Assembly (NCBI RefSeq): GCF_023715325.1
Contig: NZ_JAMBNX010000013.1
Span: 1 to 64,000 of the forward strand
DNA: 64,000 nucleotides
Direction of reading: 5' to 3'
Origin: Agromyces mediolanus
GTDB taxonomy: Bacteria > Actinomycetota > Actinomycetes > Actinomycetales > Microbacteriaceae
The notes under the pieces were generated by a model. It saw only the letters and a program-made list of their open reading frames with translations. It was not told where the DNA came from and did no database searches. Every line of letters starts with the position of its first letter. Within the stretch, counting starts at the first letter, position 1. This document shows, piece by piece, positions 51,683 through 59,767 of the stretch. Position numbers and translations under genes: made by a program.

Positions 51683-53064
51683 GCCGCGCCGAGCTCGCGG
51701 TCATCGGTGAGCGCGTGCTCGTCGGCGGCGAGCTGGTGCCCGCCACGGTGCTCGTCGAGGGCGGCCGGATCACGGCCGTGCGCCGCGGGGCCGACCGCGA
51801 GGTCGACGCCGAGCGCGTCTTCGACGCCGGCGACGACGTCGTCTCCCCCGGCTTCGTCGACCTGCACGTGCACTTCGACAACCCCGGCGACGACCTCGCC
51901 GCCGACTACCGCATCGGCACGGCGAACGCCGCGCTCGGCGGCTGCACCTTCGTCATCGAGCATCCCTTCACGACCCCGCCGACGACGACCGCCGAGCGCT
52001 TCGCGGCGAAGTCCGAGCTCGGCGCGCACGGCGCGATCGTCGACTTCGGCCTGTGGGGCGCGCTCACCGGGCCCGGCCTCGGCGAACTCGGCGGGCAGCG
52101 CGAGCTCGGCGCCCCCGGCTTCAAGGCCTTCCTCCCCGAGAACGACATGGACTACCCCTCGGCGAGCGACGACGACCTCCGCCAGGGGCTCGCCGAGACC
52201 GCGCGGCACGGCGGGCTCGTGCTCGTGCACGCCGAGGACCGCGAGGGGCTGAGCGCCCGCATCGCCACCGAGCGCGCCGCCGGCCGCACCGACTACGCCG
52301 CCGTGCTCGCGGCCCGCAGCCCCGAACTCGAGCTCGACGCCGTGCGCCGCGTGCTCGCCATCGCCGAGGAGACCGGCGGGGCCGTGCACTTCGTGCACCT
52401 CTCGCTGCCCGAGGCGGTCGACCTCGTGACCGCGGCGCGGGACCGCGGCGTCGCCGCGAGCTGCGAGGTCACCGCCCACCACCTGCTGCTCGACGCCGAG
52501 GACTTCCTCCGACTCGGCTGGACCGCGCTCTGTGCGCCGCCGCTGCGCGCCCGGCCCGCGGTCGAGGGGATGTGGCAGCGGCTCCGCGACGGGGCGATCG
52601 ACGCCGTCGTCTCGGACCACTGCGTCTACTCCCTCGCCGACAAGGCCGTCGCCGAGCACGACGCGCTCGGCGGGCCGTTCGGCATCCAGAGCGCCCGTGA
52701 GTTCGCCCCGCTCTTCCTCGACGAGGCCCTGCGGCGCGGCTGGATGCTGCCCGAGGCGCTCGCCCTCGTCACGAGCCGACCCGCCGAGCGCTGCGGCGCC
52801 GCGCCCGCGAAGGGGCGCATCGCGCCCGGCGCGGACGCCGACCTCGCGGTGCTGCAGCTCGGCCCGGCCCGGCCCGTGCAGGCGTCGGGCCAGTTCGGCC
52901 CGGACCCCTGGTCGCCCTACGAGGGCCGGCCGAGCACCGTCCGGGTGCGCGCGACCGTCGCCCGCGGCGAGTTCGTCGTGCTCGACGGCGGGCTCGTCAC
53001 CGACCACGGCCCCGGCGCCTTCGTGCCGCTCGCGGTCCCCGCGCCCGCGAGGAGCTCCGCGTGA
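51679..53064 (+). CDS. Allantoinase/dihydropyrimidinase-like cyclic amidohydrolase
   Basis: 461 residues. H63-x-H65 (VDLHVHFDNPG), the carboxylatable lysine K149 (GFKAFLPEND), histidines in VLVHAED and FVHLSLPE, and the aspartate in VVSDHCVYS make a complete dinuclear site. The family opens cyclic ureides and imides (allantoin, hydantoins, dihydropyrimidines). Neighbouring AllE-like cupin favours a ureide, but no allantoate amidohydrolase or uricase is present in the window. The ATG at 51679 overlaps the upstream stop. Confidence 0.88.
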   Translation: MSRAELAVIGERVLVGGELVPATVLVEGGRITAVRRGADREVDAERVFDAGDDVVSPGFVDLHVHFDNPGDDLAADYRIGTANAALGGCTFVIEHPFTTPPTTTAERFAAKSELGAHGAIVDFGLWGALTGPGLGELGGQRELGAPGFKAFLPENDMDYPSASDDDLRQGLAETARHGGLVLVHAEDREGLSARIATERAAGRTDYAAVLAARSPELELDAVRRVLAIAEETGGAVHFVHLSLPEAVDLVTAARDRGVAASCEVTAHHLLLDAEDFLRLGWTALCAPPLRARPAVEGMWQRLRDGAIDAVVSDHCVYSLADKAVAEHDALGGPFGIQSAREFAPLFLDEALRRGWMLPEALALVTSRPAERCGAAPAKGRIAPGADADLAVLQLGPARPVQASGQFGPDPWSPYEGRPSTVRVRATVARGEFVVLDGGLVTDHGPGAFVPLAVPAPARSSA

Positions 53065-54146
53065 GCGGGGCGGCCGCGAGCAGCGCCGCGTCCGGGCTCC
53101 GGCGCCCGAGCGCGCTGCCGCCCGTCAGTGACGCCGACCTCGACCGCGGGGCGCGCGAGCTCATCGACACCTGCCTCGCCGTCGGTTCCGGCGACCGGGT
53201 GCTCGTCATCTCGGACGACGCGACCCGCGGGCTCGCCGAGCACATCGTCGCCGCGGCGGCCCGCGTCACCGACGACGCCAGGCTGCACCTCGTGCCCGGA
53301 CTCGACGACGACTACCCGGCCGCCTTCGCCGAGATCGAGCGCGCGATCACCGGGCACCGGCCGACCGTGACGGCGTTCGCCGCGCGCGACGGCGACGACC
53401 GCCTCGCCTGGGACGAGCGCTTCTGGGCCCTCCTCGACACCGTGGGCGCCAGGCACGCCCAGCTCACCGCGCTCGACCGGCCGAGCCTCGGCATCGGTCT
53501 CGCCGCCGACTACCGCGAAGTGGCCCGCTTCAGCGGGCTCGTCCGCGAACGGCTCACCGGCGCGACGACCGCCGAGGTGCGCAACGCCCTCGGCACGGAC
53601 ATCCGCTTCACCCTCGACCCGGCCCGGCCGTGGACCGCGTTCACGGGGCTTTACCACGCCGCCGGCGAGGGCGGCCGACTGCCGCAGGGCGAGGTGTTCT
53701 GCTCCCCGGTCGGCGCCGACGGCGTGATCGCGGCGAGCGTGCTCGGCTACCCCTTCAACGCCTCGACCGGCCTGCTCGCCGATCCCGTGCGCTTCGAGGT
53801 GCGCGGCGGCCGGCTCGTCGCGCTCGACCACCCCGACGCGGAGCTCGCCGCACGCCTCCGCGCCTGGTTCGGCCGCGACGAGCACGCCGGCCGCATCGGC
53901 GAGTTCGCCGTCGGCACCAATCGCGCCTGCACGGCGCTCAGCGGCACCCTGCTCTTCGACGAGAACGTCCCCGGCTGCCACATCGCCCTCGGCCACCCCT
54001 TCGGCGACTACACCGGGGCGCACTGGCACTCCGAGGTGCACGTCGACCTCGTCGTCGAACGCCCCACCATCACCGTCGACGGGGCACCGCTCCTCGTCGA
54101 CGGCCGCTACCCCGACCCCCTTCCGGCCGATTGGAGCCCCGAGTGA
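53061..54146 (+). CDS. M29-family metallopeptidase-like enzyme
   Basis: 361 residues. Conserved acidic and histidine ligands of the aminopeptidase T/AmpS fold are visible: Glu in LPQGEVFCSP, Glu in RIGEFAVGTN, His in GCHIALGHPFG and the pair VHVDLV. The same fold includes 2,5-dihydroxypyridine dioxygenase (NicX), which lacks the glutamates; their presence here favours a two-metal hydrolase. In context it may release an amino acid from the transported compound. GTG start at 53061 (GTGA overlap). Confidence 0.78.
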   Translation: MSGAAASSAASGLRRPSALPPVSDADLDRGARELIDTCLAVGSGDRVLVISDDATRGLAEHIVAAAARVTDDARLHLVPGLDDDYPAAFAEIERAITGHRPTVTAFAARDGDDRLAWDERFWALLDTVGARHAQLTALDRPSLGIGLAADYREVARFSGLVRERLTGATTAEVRNALGTDIRFTLDPARPWTAFTGLYHAAGEGGRLPQGEVFCSPVGADGVIAASVLGYPFNASTGLLADPVRFEVRGGRLVALDHPDAELAARLRAWFGRDEHAGRIGEFAVGTNRACTALSGTLLFDENVPGCHIALGHPFGDYTGAHWHSEVHVDLVVERPTITVDGAPLLVDGRYPDPLPADWSPE

Positions 54147-54898
54147 CGAGCTACCGCAACGACTACCTGAGCGCGAGCCGCGGCCGCGTCGGCGACCGCT
54201 ACTACCTGATGACGCCCGACACGATGGTCGAGAACACGCTGCCGGGCCTGCCGCCCTACGCCGCCACCGTGCTCGCCGCCCCGCAGGGCAGCCCCGCCCG
54301 CTTCGGCCAGTACCTGCTGCAGCTCGACGCCGGCGCCGCGAGCACGCTCCCGCAGGGCGCGGGCTTCGAGAACTTCCTCATCGCGCTCGGCGGCGGGCTC
54401 CGCGTGCGCTCCGCCGGCGAGGAATGGCTGCTCGAAAACGGCGGCTACCTCTTCCTCCCGGAGGGCCGCACCTTCGAGCTCGAGGCGGTCGCGGCATCCC
54501 GCGCCCTCTGGGTGAAGAAACGCTACCTCGCCGTCGAGGGCGTCGAGGCGCCGCCCGTCGTCTCCGGCCGGCTCGGCGACATCGTCGGCATCGACGACGA
54601 CGGCATCGACGGCAGCTACGGACAGCTGCTGCCCGACGACGAGCGCTTCGACCTCGCGATGAACGTCATGCGCTTCCAGGGCGGCGCCCGGTTCCGCATG
54701 GTCGAGATCCACCACCAGGAGCACGGCCTCTATCTCCTCGAGGGCGGCGGCGTGTACCACCTCGACGGCGAGCACGTCGACGTGCAGCAGGACGACTTCA
54801 TCTACATGGCGCCGTACTGCACGCAGGCGTTCACCGCGACCGGCCCCGAGGCATCCGCCTACCTGCTCTACAAGGATGTGAACCGCGATGGCTTCTGA
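54143..54898 (+). CDS. Ureidoglycine aminohydrolase-like bicupin (AllE family)
   Basis: 251 residues, two cupin domains. The C-terminal cupin has EIHHQEHGLYLLEGGGVYHL, DDFIYMAPYC and the end YLLYKDVNRDGF, which match (S)-ureidoglycine aminohydrolase, a Mn-dependent enzyme that removes ammonia from ureidoglycine after allantoate. The N-terminal YYLMTPDTMVENTLPG is also typical. GTG start at 54143 overlapping the M29 stop; it overlaps the next gene by 11 nt. Confidence 0.85.
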   Translation: MTSYRNDYLSASRGRVGDRYYLMTPDTMVENTLPGLPPYAATVLAAPQGSPARFGQYLLQLDAGAASTLPQGAGFENFLIALGGGLRVRSAGEEWLLENGGYLFLPEGRTFELEAVAASRALWVKKRYLAVEGVEAPPVVSGRLGDIVGIDDDGIDGSYGQLLPDDERFDLAMNVMRFQGGARFRMVEIHHQEHGLYLLEGGGVYHLDGEHVDVQQDDFIYMAPYCTQAFTATGPEASAYLLYKDVNRDGF

Positions 54899-56168
54899 GA
54901 CGACCGCCGACCTCGTCGTGCGCGGCGCCCGGCTCGACCGGGACGCCGCGGGCGGCGGTGCGCCCGCCGGCGCGCTCGTGGACGTCGTCGTGCGCGACGG
55001 CGCGATCACCGCGATCGGGCCGGATGCCGCGACCGGAACAACGGCGACCGAGGTGATCGACGCCGACGGCGGCCTCGTGACCACCCCGTTCGTCGAACCG
55101 CACAGCCACCCCGACAAGGTCTACAGCCGGCAGCGGATCGCCGAGCTCGGGCTTGTCGCCCACGGCCCGCGGCCCGTGCTCATGCAGCGCCAGCGCGACC
55201 TCAAGGCGGCGTTCACCGTCGACGACGTCGCCGATCGCGCCGGCCGCTTCCTCCGCGCCTCGGCGCTCGAGGGCGTCGGCCTCATCGCCGGGCAGGCCGA
55301 CATCGACTCGATCACGGGGCTCGCCTCCGTGGAGGGCGTGCTGCGCGCCCGAGCCGAGTGCGACGGCGTGATCGAGACGGTCGTCACCGCGTTCCCGCAG
55401 GAGGGCATGGTCGGCGACGCGCGCGCCTACGGGCTCGTCGCCGAGGCCCTCGCGATGGGTGCCGACCGCGTCGGCGGCTGGCCCAACAACGAGGCCGACG
55501 ACGAGGCCCGGCTCACGCACCTCCGGCTCGTCTTCGAACTCGCCGAACGGTTCGGCCGCCCCATCGACATCAACGTCGACTACTTCACCGACCCGAGCGA
55601 GCGCATGCTCGAACCGCTCGCCGAGCTCACCATCGCGTACGGCATGCAGGGGCTCGTCAACGCGAACCACGTCGGCGCCCTCGAGACCTACGCCGACGAC
55701 GACGACGCCCGGGTAATCGAGAAGGTCGCCGCGGCCGGCATCGCCATCACCGTCTGCCCGTCGAACCTGCAGAGCTCGTACCCGTACCGCGGCGTCTCGC
55801 GGCCGAACGAGCTGCTGGACGCCGGGGTGACCGTGACGATCGGCACGGGCAACCACGAGGACAACTGGGAGTCGCTCGGCACCCTCGATCCGCTCGAACG
55901 GGCCCGCTTCGCGTGGCACGCGCTGCCGCTCGCCGACCGCGCGGGCGAGGGCGTGGACGACGCCTGGCGGATGGTGACGAGCTCGGCCCGCGCCGCCGTC
56001 GGCCGACCGGCCCCGCGGCTCGAGGCGGGCGCGGAGGCCTCTTTCGTCGTGCTCGCCGCGGGCGACCGCCTGCACGCGCTCCGCAACGAGGCCGGGTCGC
56101 GCTGGACGGTGCGCCGCGGCGCGCTCGTCGCGTCGCGCCGCGTCAGCACCGAGCTCGTCTACAGTTGA
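54888..56168 (+). CDS. Amidohydrolase 2 with altered metal ligands
   Basis: 426 residues, clear paralogue of the gene at 50354 (shared FPQEG, GGWPN, RPxEL segments). H72-x-H74 (VEPHSHPDK) and H261 (NANHVGA) are kept. The third His is Asn (N229 in DINVDYF) and the catalytic Asp is replaced (GTGNHED where the paralogue has GSDNLND, position about 321). It may use different chemistry, be a structural partner of amidohydrolase 1, or be inactive. The ATG at 54888 overlaps the cupin gene. Followed 42 bp later by the lacI gene. Confidence 0.82.
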   Translation: MASETTADLVVRGARLDRDAAGGGAPAGALVDVVVRDGAITAIGPDAATGTTATEVIDADGGLVTTPFVEPHSHPDKVYSRQRIAELGLVAHGPRPVLMQRQRDLKAAFTVDDVADRAGRFLRASALEGVGLIAGQADIDSITGLASVEGVLRARAECDGVIETVVTAFPQEGMVGDARAYGLVAEALAMGADRVGGWPNNEADDEARLTHLRLVFELAERFGRPIDINVDYFTDPSERMLEPLAELTIAYGMQGLVNANHVGALETYADDDDARVIEKVAAAGIAITVCPSNLQSSYPYRGVSRPNELLDAGVTVTIGTGNHEDNWESLGTLDPLERARFAWHALPLADRAGEGVDDAWRMVTSSARAAVGRPAPRLEAGAEASFVVLAAGDRLHALRNEAGSRWTVRRGALVASRRVSTELVYS

Positions 56169-56210
56169 TGGCGTTCCCCGCGCCTGGTGCCGACGGAGAG
56201 GTCGAGGTCC

Positions 56211-57248
56211 ATGACGGAGCGTGATCAGCCGGCGACGAAACGCGTCACCATCCACGACGTCGCCCGCGAGCTCGGCCTGTCCACGAGCACGGTCTCGGCC
56301 GCGCTCAACGGCAGCGGCAAGCTCCGCCAGTCGACGAGGGACCGGGTGCAGCGCACCGCCGACGAGCTCGGCTACCGGCCGAGCCGCGCGGCGCTCGCCT
56401 TCCGCCTCGGCCGCACCGGCACGATCGCGTTCGCCCTGCCGTCCGTCGACGAGGGCGCCGTGCCGATGCTCGACCTCGACTTCTACATGACCGCGGCGCG
56501 CGCGGCCGCGACGAAGGCCTTCGAGGCGGGGTACGCGCTCACGCTCACCCCGCCGACGGTGACGAGCGAGGACGGCTGGCGGCTCATCGGCGCCGACGGG
56601 GTCGTGCTCTGCGACCCCGTGCGCAACGACGAGCGGCTCGCCGCGCTCGAGCGGCTCGGCACGCCGGTCGTCACGGTGGAGCGGGATGCCGCCCGCCCCG
56701 ACTGGCCCTACGCGGTCACGAGCGACCACGGCGAGAACATGCGGACGCTGCTCGACCACCTGCACGAGCAGGGCGCACGGCGGATCGCGCTGATCAGCGC
56801 CGACGCGAGCTGGTCGTGGGCGGAGGAGAGCGCCGCCGCGTACCGCGACTGGGCGGCGGCGAACGGGATGCCCGAGCTCGTGCGACTGATCCCCCTCGAC
56901 CACGCCCACAACGACCCGTACGAGGCGACGCTCGCGCTGCTCCGCGCCCGCGACCGCCCCGACGCCGTCATCGCGACCGCTGAGCAGTATCGCGAGGGCG
57001 TGCTGCGGGCGGCCCGGGATGCCGAGGTGCGGATCCCCGAGGATGTGCTCGTCGCCGTCGGCATCGACAGCCCGGGCTCCGAGCGGCACGACCCGCCGCT
57101 CACCGCAATCGACCTGCAGCCCGACCGGCAGGCGGAGCTCGCCGTCGGCATGCTGCTGCGCCGCATCGAGGGCGAGCCGATCGACGGCCCGCTGCTCTCC
57201 GACGCGGTGCTCCGCGTGCGCGGCAGCACGGTGCGCCCGGCCCGCTGA
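56211..57248 (+). CDS. LacI-family transcriptional regulator
   Basis: 345 residues. Helix-turn-helix TIHDVARELGLSTSTVSAAL (about 13-32), hinge SRAALAFRLGRTGT, and effector domain. It lacks the strongly conserved sugar-contact pattern and has a WSWAEES loop, so the effector may not be a sugar (inference). The start ATG at 56211 follows GGAGAGGTCGAGGTCC. Likely controls the hydrolase and transporter operons through the sites at 49543. Confidence 0.92.
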   Translation: MTERDQPATKRVTIHDVARELGLSTSTVSAALNGSGKLRQSTRDRVQRTADELGYRPSRAALAFRLGRTGTIAFALPSVDEGAVPMLDLDFYMTAARAAATKAFEAGYALTLTPPTVTSEDGWRLIGADGVVLCDPVRNDERLAALERLGTPVVTVERDAARPDWPYAVTSDHGENMRTLLDHLHEQGARRIALISADASWSWAEESAAAYRDWAAANGMPELVRLIPLDHAHNDPYEATLALLRARDRPDAVIATAEQYREGVLRAARDAEVRIPEDVLVAVGIDSPGSERHDPPLTAIDLQPDRQAELAVGMLLRRIEGEPIDGPLLSDAVLRVRGSTVRPAR

Positions 57249-57254
57249 GCCCCG

Positions 57255-57443
57255 TCTTGGTCCGCTGAGCTCGTCGAAGCGCACACCGAACTGGTTCGCT
57301 GAGCCCGTCGAAGCGAACACCAAACTGGTTCGCTGAGCCCGTCGAAGCGCACACCAAACTGGTTCGCTGAGCTCGTCGAAGCGAACACCGCGCGCTTCGA
57401 CAGGCTCAGCGAACCACCCGCTTCGACAGGCTCAGCGAACCAC
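57255..57443. repeat. Family III repeat cluster in a convergent gap
   Basis: Seven copies: five of TTCGCTGAGCYCGTCGAAGCG type (the first truncated), spaced about 35 bp by linkers resembling CACACCAAACTGG, then two in the opposite orientation. They fill the gap between the lacI stop (57248) and the HEXXH gene stop (57461). Confidence 0.9.
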
Positions 57444-57460
57444 GCTCGGCGAACCGCCCG

Positions 57461-58594
57461 CTACACGCAGCGACCGGCCTCGGCGATCTGCTCGTCGCTC
57501 GGCCGCCCGTAGGCCTCGATGCCCGACCCCGGCAGGTCGTACCCCGCGGCGATCGCCCACGCGGTCGCCCACATCTCGTCGTCGCTGCCGAACACGGCGC
57601 TCTCGAAGATGGGCGTGCACTCGGGCCGCACGACCTGGGTGTGCCCGACCTCGTGCACGACGACCGCCTTGGCGTTCACGTCGTCGGCGTAGCTCCAGTC
57701 GATCGAGTAGCTGAGGTGCAGCTTCGCCCAGCCCCCGTCGCCGTACCAGTACTGCGCGGTGCCCGAGTACCACTCCTCGCTCGAGAGCCCGTTGACGACG
57801 TGGTCCCACGCGAAGTCGAGGTGCACGCCGTGCGCGATGGAGCGGGCGAACTCCTCGATCGGCCCGCGGCTCGCGTACTCGGGCGCCGCCCGACGGGCGG
57901 TCTCGGCGGTCTGCGAGTCGCGCACGGCGGCCACGGCGGCGGCGAGCTGCTCGTACCCCTCGGCGCTGTCGTCCTGCTCGACGAACCAGGTCTCGCCGTC
58001 CTGGGCGATCGCGTGCATCGCGGGCACGCGCGACTCGTAGCTCGCGACCGTGCTCGCGTCGAGCACCGCCTGCGCATCGGCGGCGGCGTCCGCGTAGAAC
58101 GCGCTGCGCGCCTCGGCGAGCTGCTGCTCCGCATCGTGCAGGCCGGCGAGGCCCGACTCGGCCTCCTGCTCGAGCTCGGCGAGCCGTGCGGTGCGCTCCT
58201 GGGTCGCGACCGCCTCGGCGAGGCTCGTCCAGACCGGCGTCAGCGGCCCGTGATCGTAGGCGGGCGGCTCCGGCAGCTCGAGCGCGGCGTCGTCGATGAT
58301 CTCGCGTGCGGACGCGACATCCGCCGTCAGCGCCTCGGCGAGCGCGGGGTCGCCAAGACCGTCCACGAACGCGCCGGCGAGCGCTTCGCCCTCCAGGACC
58401 TGCCCTCTCGCGAGCGTCGTCGCGCCGCGCAGATCGCCGAGCGCCTCCTCGGCGCGGGACTCGGCGACCGCCCCGGTGATCACGCTCTGCGCGACGACGC
58501 CGTCGGCGAGCGCGGTCGTGCCCAGCACGAGCCCGAGGGTGCCGAGGGCCGCGGCGCCGAGCACCGGCAGGCCCCACTTGATGCCGTCGTTCAC
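57461..58594 (-). CDS. Putative membrane-anchored HEXXH metalloprotein
   Basis: 377 residues. One N-terminal hydrophobic helix (LGAAALGTLGLVLGTTALA), an Ala/Glu-rich coiled-coil-like region (about 120-230), then VVHEVGHTQ (HEXXH at 314-318) and SDDEMWATAWA about 25 residues later, whose Glu could be the third zinc ligand. Two cysteines (PECTP; AGRCV) could bridge. Consistent with an extracellular zinc metallopeptidase; the family is not recognised. The start GTG at 58594 follows GGGGAGACGC. Confidence 0.72.
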   Translation of the reverse strand: MNDGIKWGLPVLGAAALGTLGLVLGTTALADGVVAQSVITGAVAESRAEEALGDLRGATTLARGQVLEGEALAGAFVDGLGDPALAEALTADVASAREIIDDAALELPEPPAYDHGPLTPVWTSLAEAVATQERTARLAELEQEAESGLAGLHDAEQQLAEARSAFYADAAADAQAVLDASTVASYESRVPAMHAIAQDGETWFVEQDDSAEGYEQLAAAVAAVRDSQTAETARRAAPEYASRGPIEEFARSIAHGVHLDFAWDHVVNGLSSEEWYSGTAQYWYGDGGWAKLHLSYSIDWSYADDVNAKAVVVHEVGHTQVVRPECTPIFESAVFGSDDEMWATAWAIAAGYDLPGSGIEAYGRPSDEQIAEAGRCV

Positions 58595-58741
58595 GCGTCT
58601 CCCCGCCTGGTCCCGCGATCCCCCGCGATCGCGCCTGGATGCAGCGTAGCGAGCCGGCGATCCGCGGGCCACGGGGGTACTCCCGCTGAGCGCCCGGCGG
58701 GTCTAGACTCCGAGCGACAGCTGGCTCCGGGGGGAGGGCGC

Positions 58742-59767
58742 ATGTTCGAAGCCGACGTGGCGGACATCGCCCAGCATGCATCGACGGGAGGGCTCCCGGC
58801 TCGACTCGCCGAGACGGTCGCCGCCGCGCACGAACGCTACGCCGGGCTCGACGAGGGCGTCGTCGCCGACTACATCCCGATCCTCGCCGAGGCGGATCCG
58901 GCGCACTTCGGCCTCGTCGTCGCGCAGGTCGACGGCGTGGTGCACCGCGCGGGCGACGCCGGGGTCGCGTTCTCGATCCAGTCCATCTCGAAGGCCTTCG
59001 TGTTCGCGCTCGTCTGCGAGGCGATCGGGCACGAGGCGGTGCACGAGATCGTCGGCGTGAACAACACGGGGCTCCCGTTCAACTCGGTGATGGCGATCGA
59101 GCTGAACGGGGGCAGCCCGATGAACCCCATGGTGAACGCGGGGGCGATCGCGACGACCGCGCTCGTGCCCGCCGCGACCCCGGCCGAGCAGTGGGAGCTC
59201 GTGCGCACCGGGCTGTCCGCCTTCGCCGGCCGCGAGCTCGCCCTCGACGGCGAGGTGTACCGCTCCGAGGTCGAGACGAACCAGCGCAATCAGGCGATCG
59301 GACGTCTGCTGCAGAGCTACGGACGCCTGGATGCCGACCCGCTCGCCGTCGTCGACGTGTACACGAAGCAGTGCGCCCTCTCGGTGACGGCCGAGGATCT
59401 CGCCGTAATGGGCGCGACCCTCGCCGACGGCGGGGTGAACCCGGTGACGGGCGCGCGCGTCGTCTCCGCGGAGGTGTGCCGCGACACGCTCGCGCTGCTC
59501 GCCTCGTGCGGCATGTACGAACGCTCGGGCGAGTGGCTGTTCGAGATCGGGCTGCCGGCGAAGTCGGGCGTGGCGGGCGGCATCGTCGCGGTCGCCCCGG
59601 GCAAGGGCGCCGTGGGCGCCTACTCGCCCCGCCTCGACCCGGCCGGCAACAGCGTGCGCGGCCAGCGCGCCTGCGCCTACCTCTCGCGCGCGCTCGGCCT
59701 GAACCTCTTCGCCTCGACGGCCGCATCGCCGGAGGCATCCGCACCCGTCGAAGGGAGCCGCGCATGA
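58742..59767 (+). CDS. glsA: Glutaminase (GlsA type)
   Basis: 341 residues of the serine-dependent beta-lactamase-fold glutaminase. Catalytic S81-x-x-K84 (FSIQSISKAF), NNTGLPFNS, MNPMVNAGAI, ETNQRNQAI and LPAKSGVAGGI are family signatures. It converts glutamine to glutamate and ammonia. The ATG at 58742 follows GGGGGGAGGGCGC; a TAGACT box lies about 40 bp upstream. Overlaps the MFS gene by ATGA. Confidence 0.95.
   Translation: MFEADVADIAQHASTGGLPARLAETVAAAHERYAGLDEGVVADYIPILAEADPAHFGLVVAQVDGVVHRAGDAGVAFSIQSISKAFVFALVCEAIGHEAVHEIVGVNNTGLPFNSVMAIELNGGSPMNPMVNAGAIATTALVPAATPAEQWELVRTGLSAFAGRELALDGEVYRSEVETNQRNQAIGRLLQSYGRLDADPLAVVDVYTKQCALSVTAEDLAVMGATLADGGVNPVTGARVVSAEVCRDTLALLASCGMYERSGEWLFEIGLPAKSGVAGGIVAVAPGKGAVGAYSPRLDPAGNSVRGQRACAYLSRALGLNLFASTAASPEASAPVEGSRA

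Noticed and set aside
53061..54146. M29-like gene considered as 2,5-dihydroxypyridine dioxygenase (NicX)
   Set aside because: The fold is shared, but both metal-ligand glutamates of the peptidase branch are present and no other nicotinate-pathway gene is nearby.
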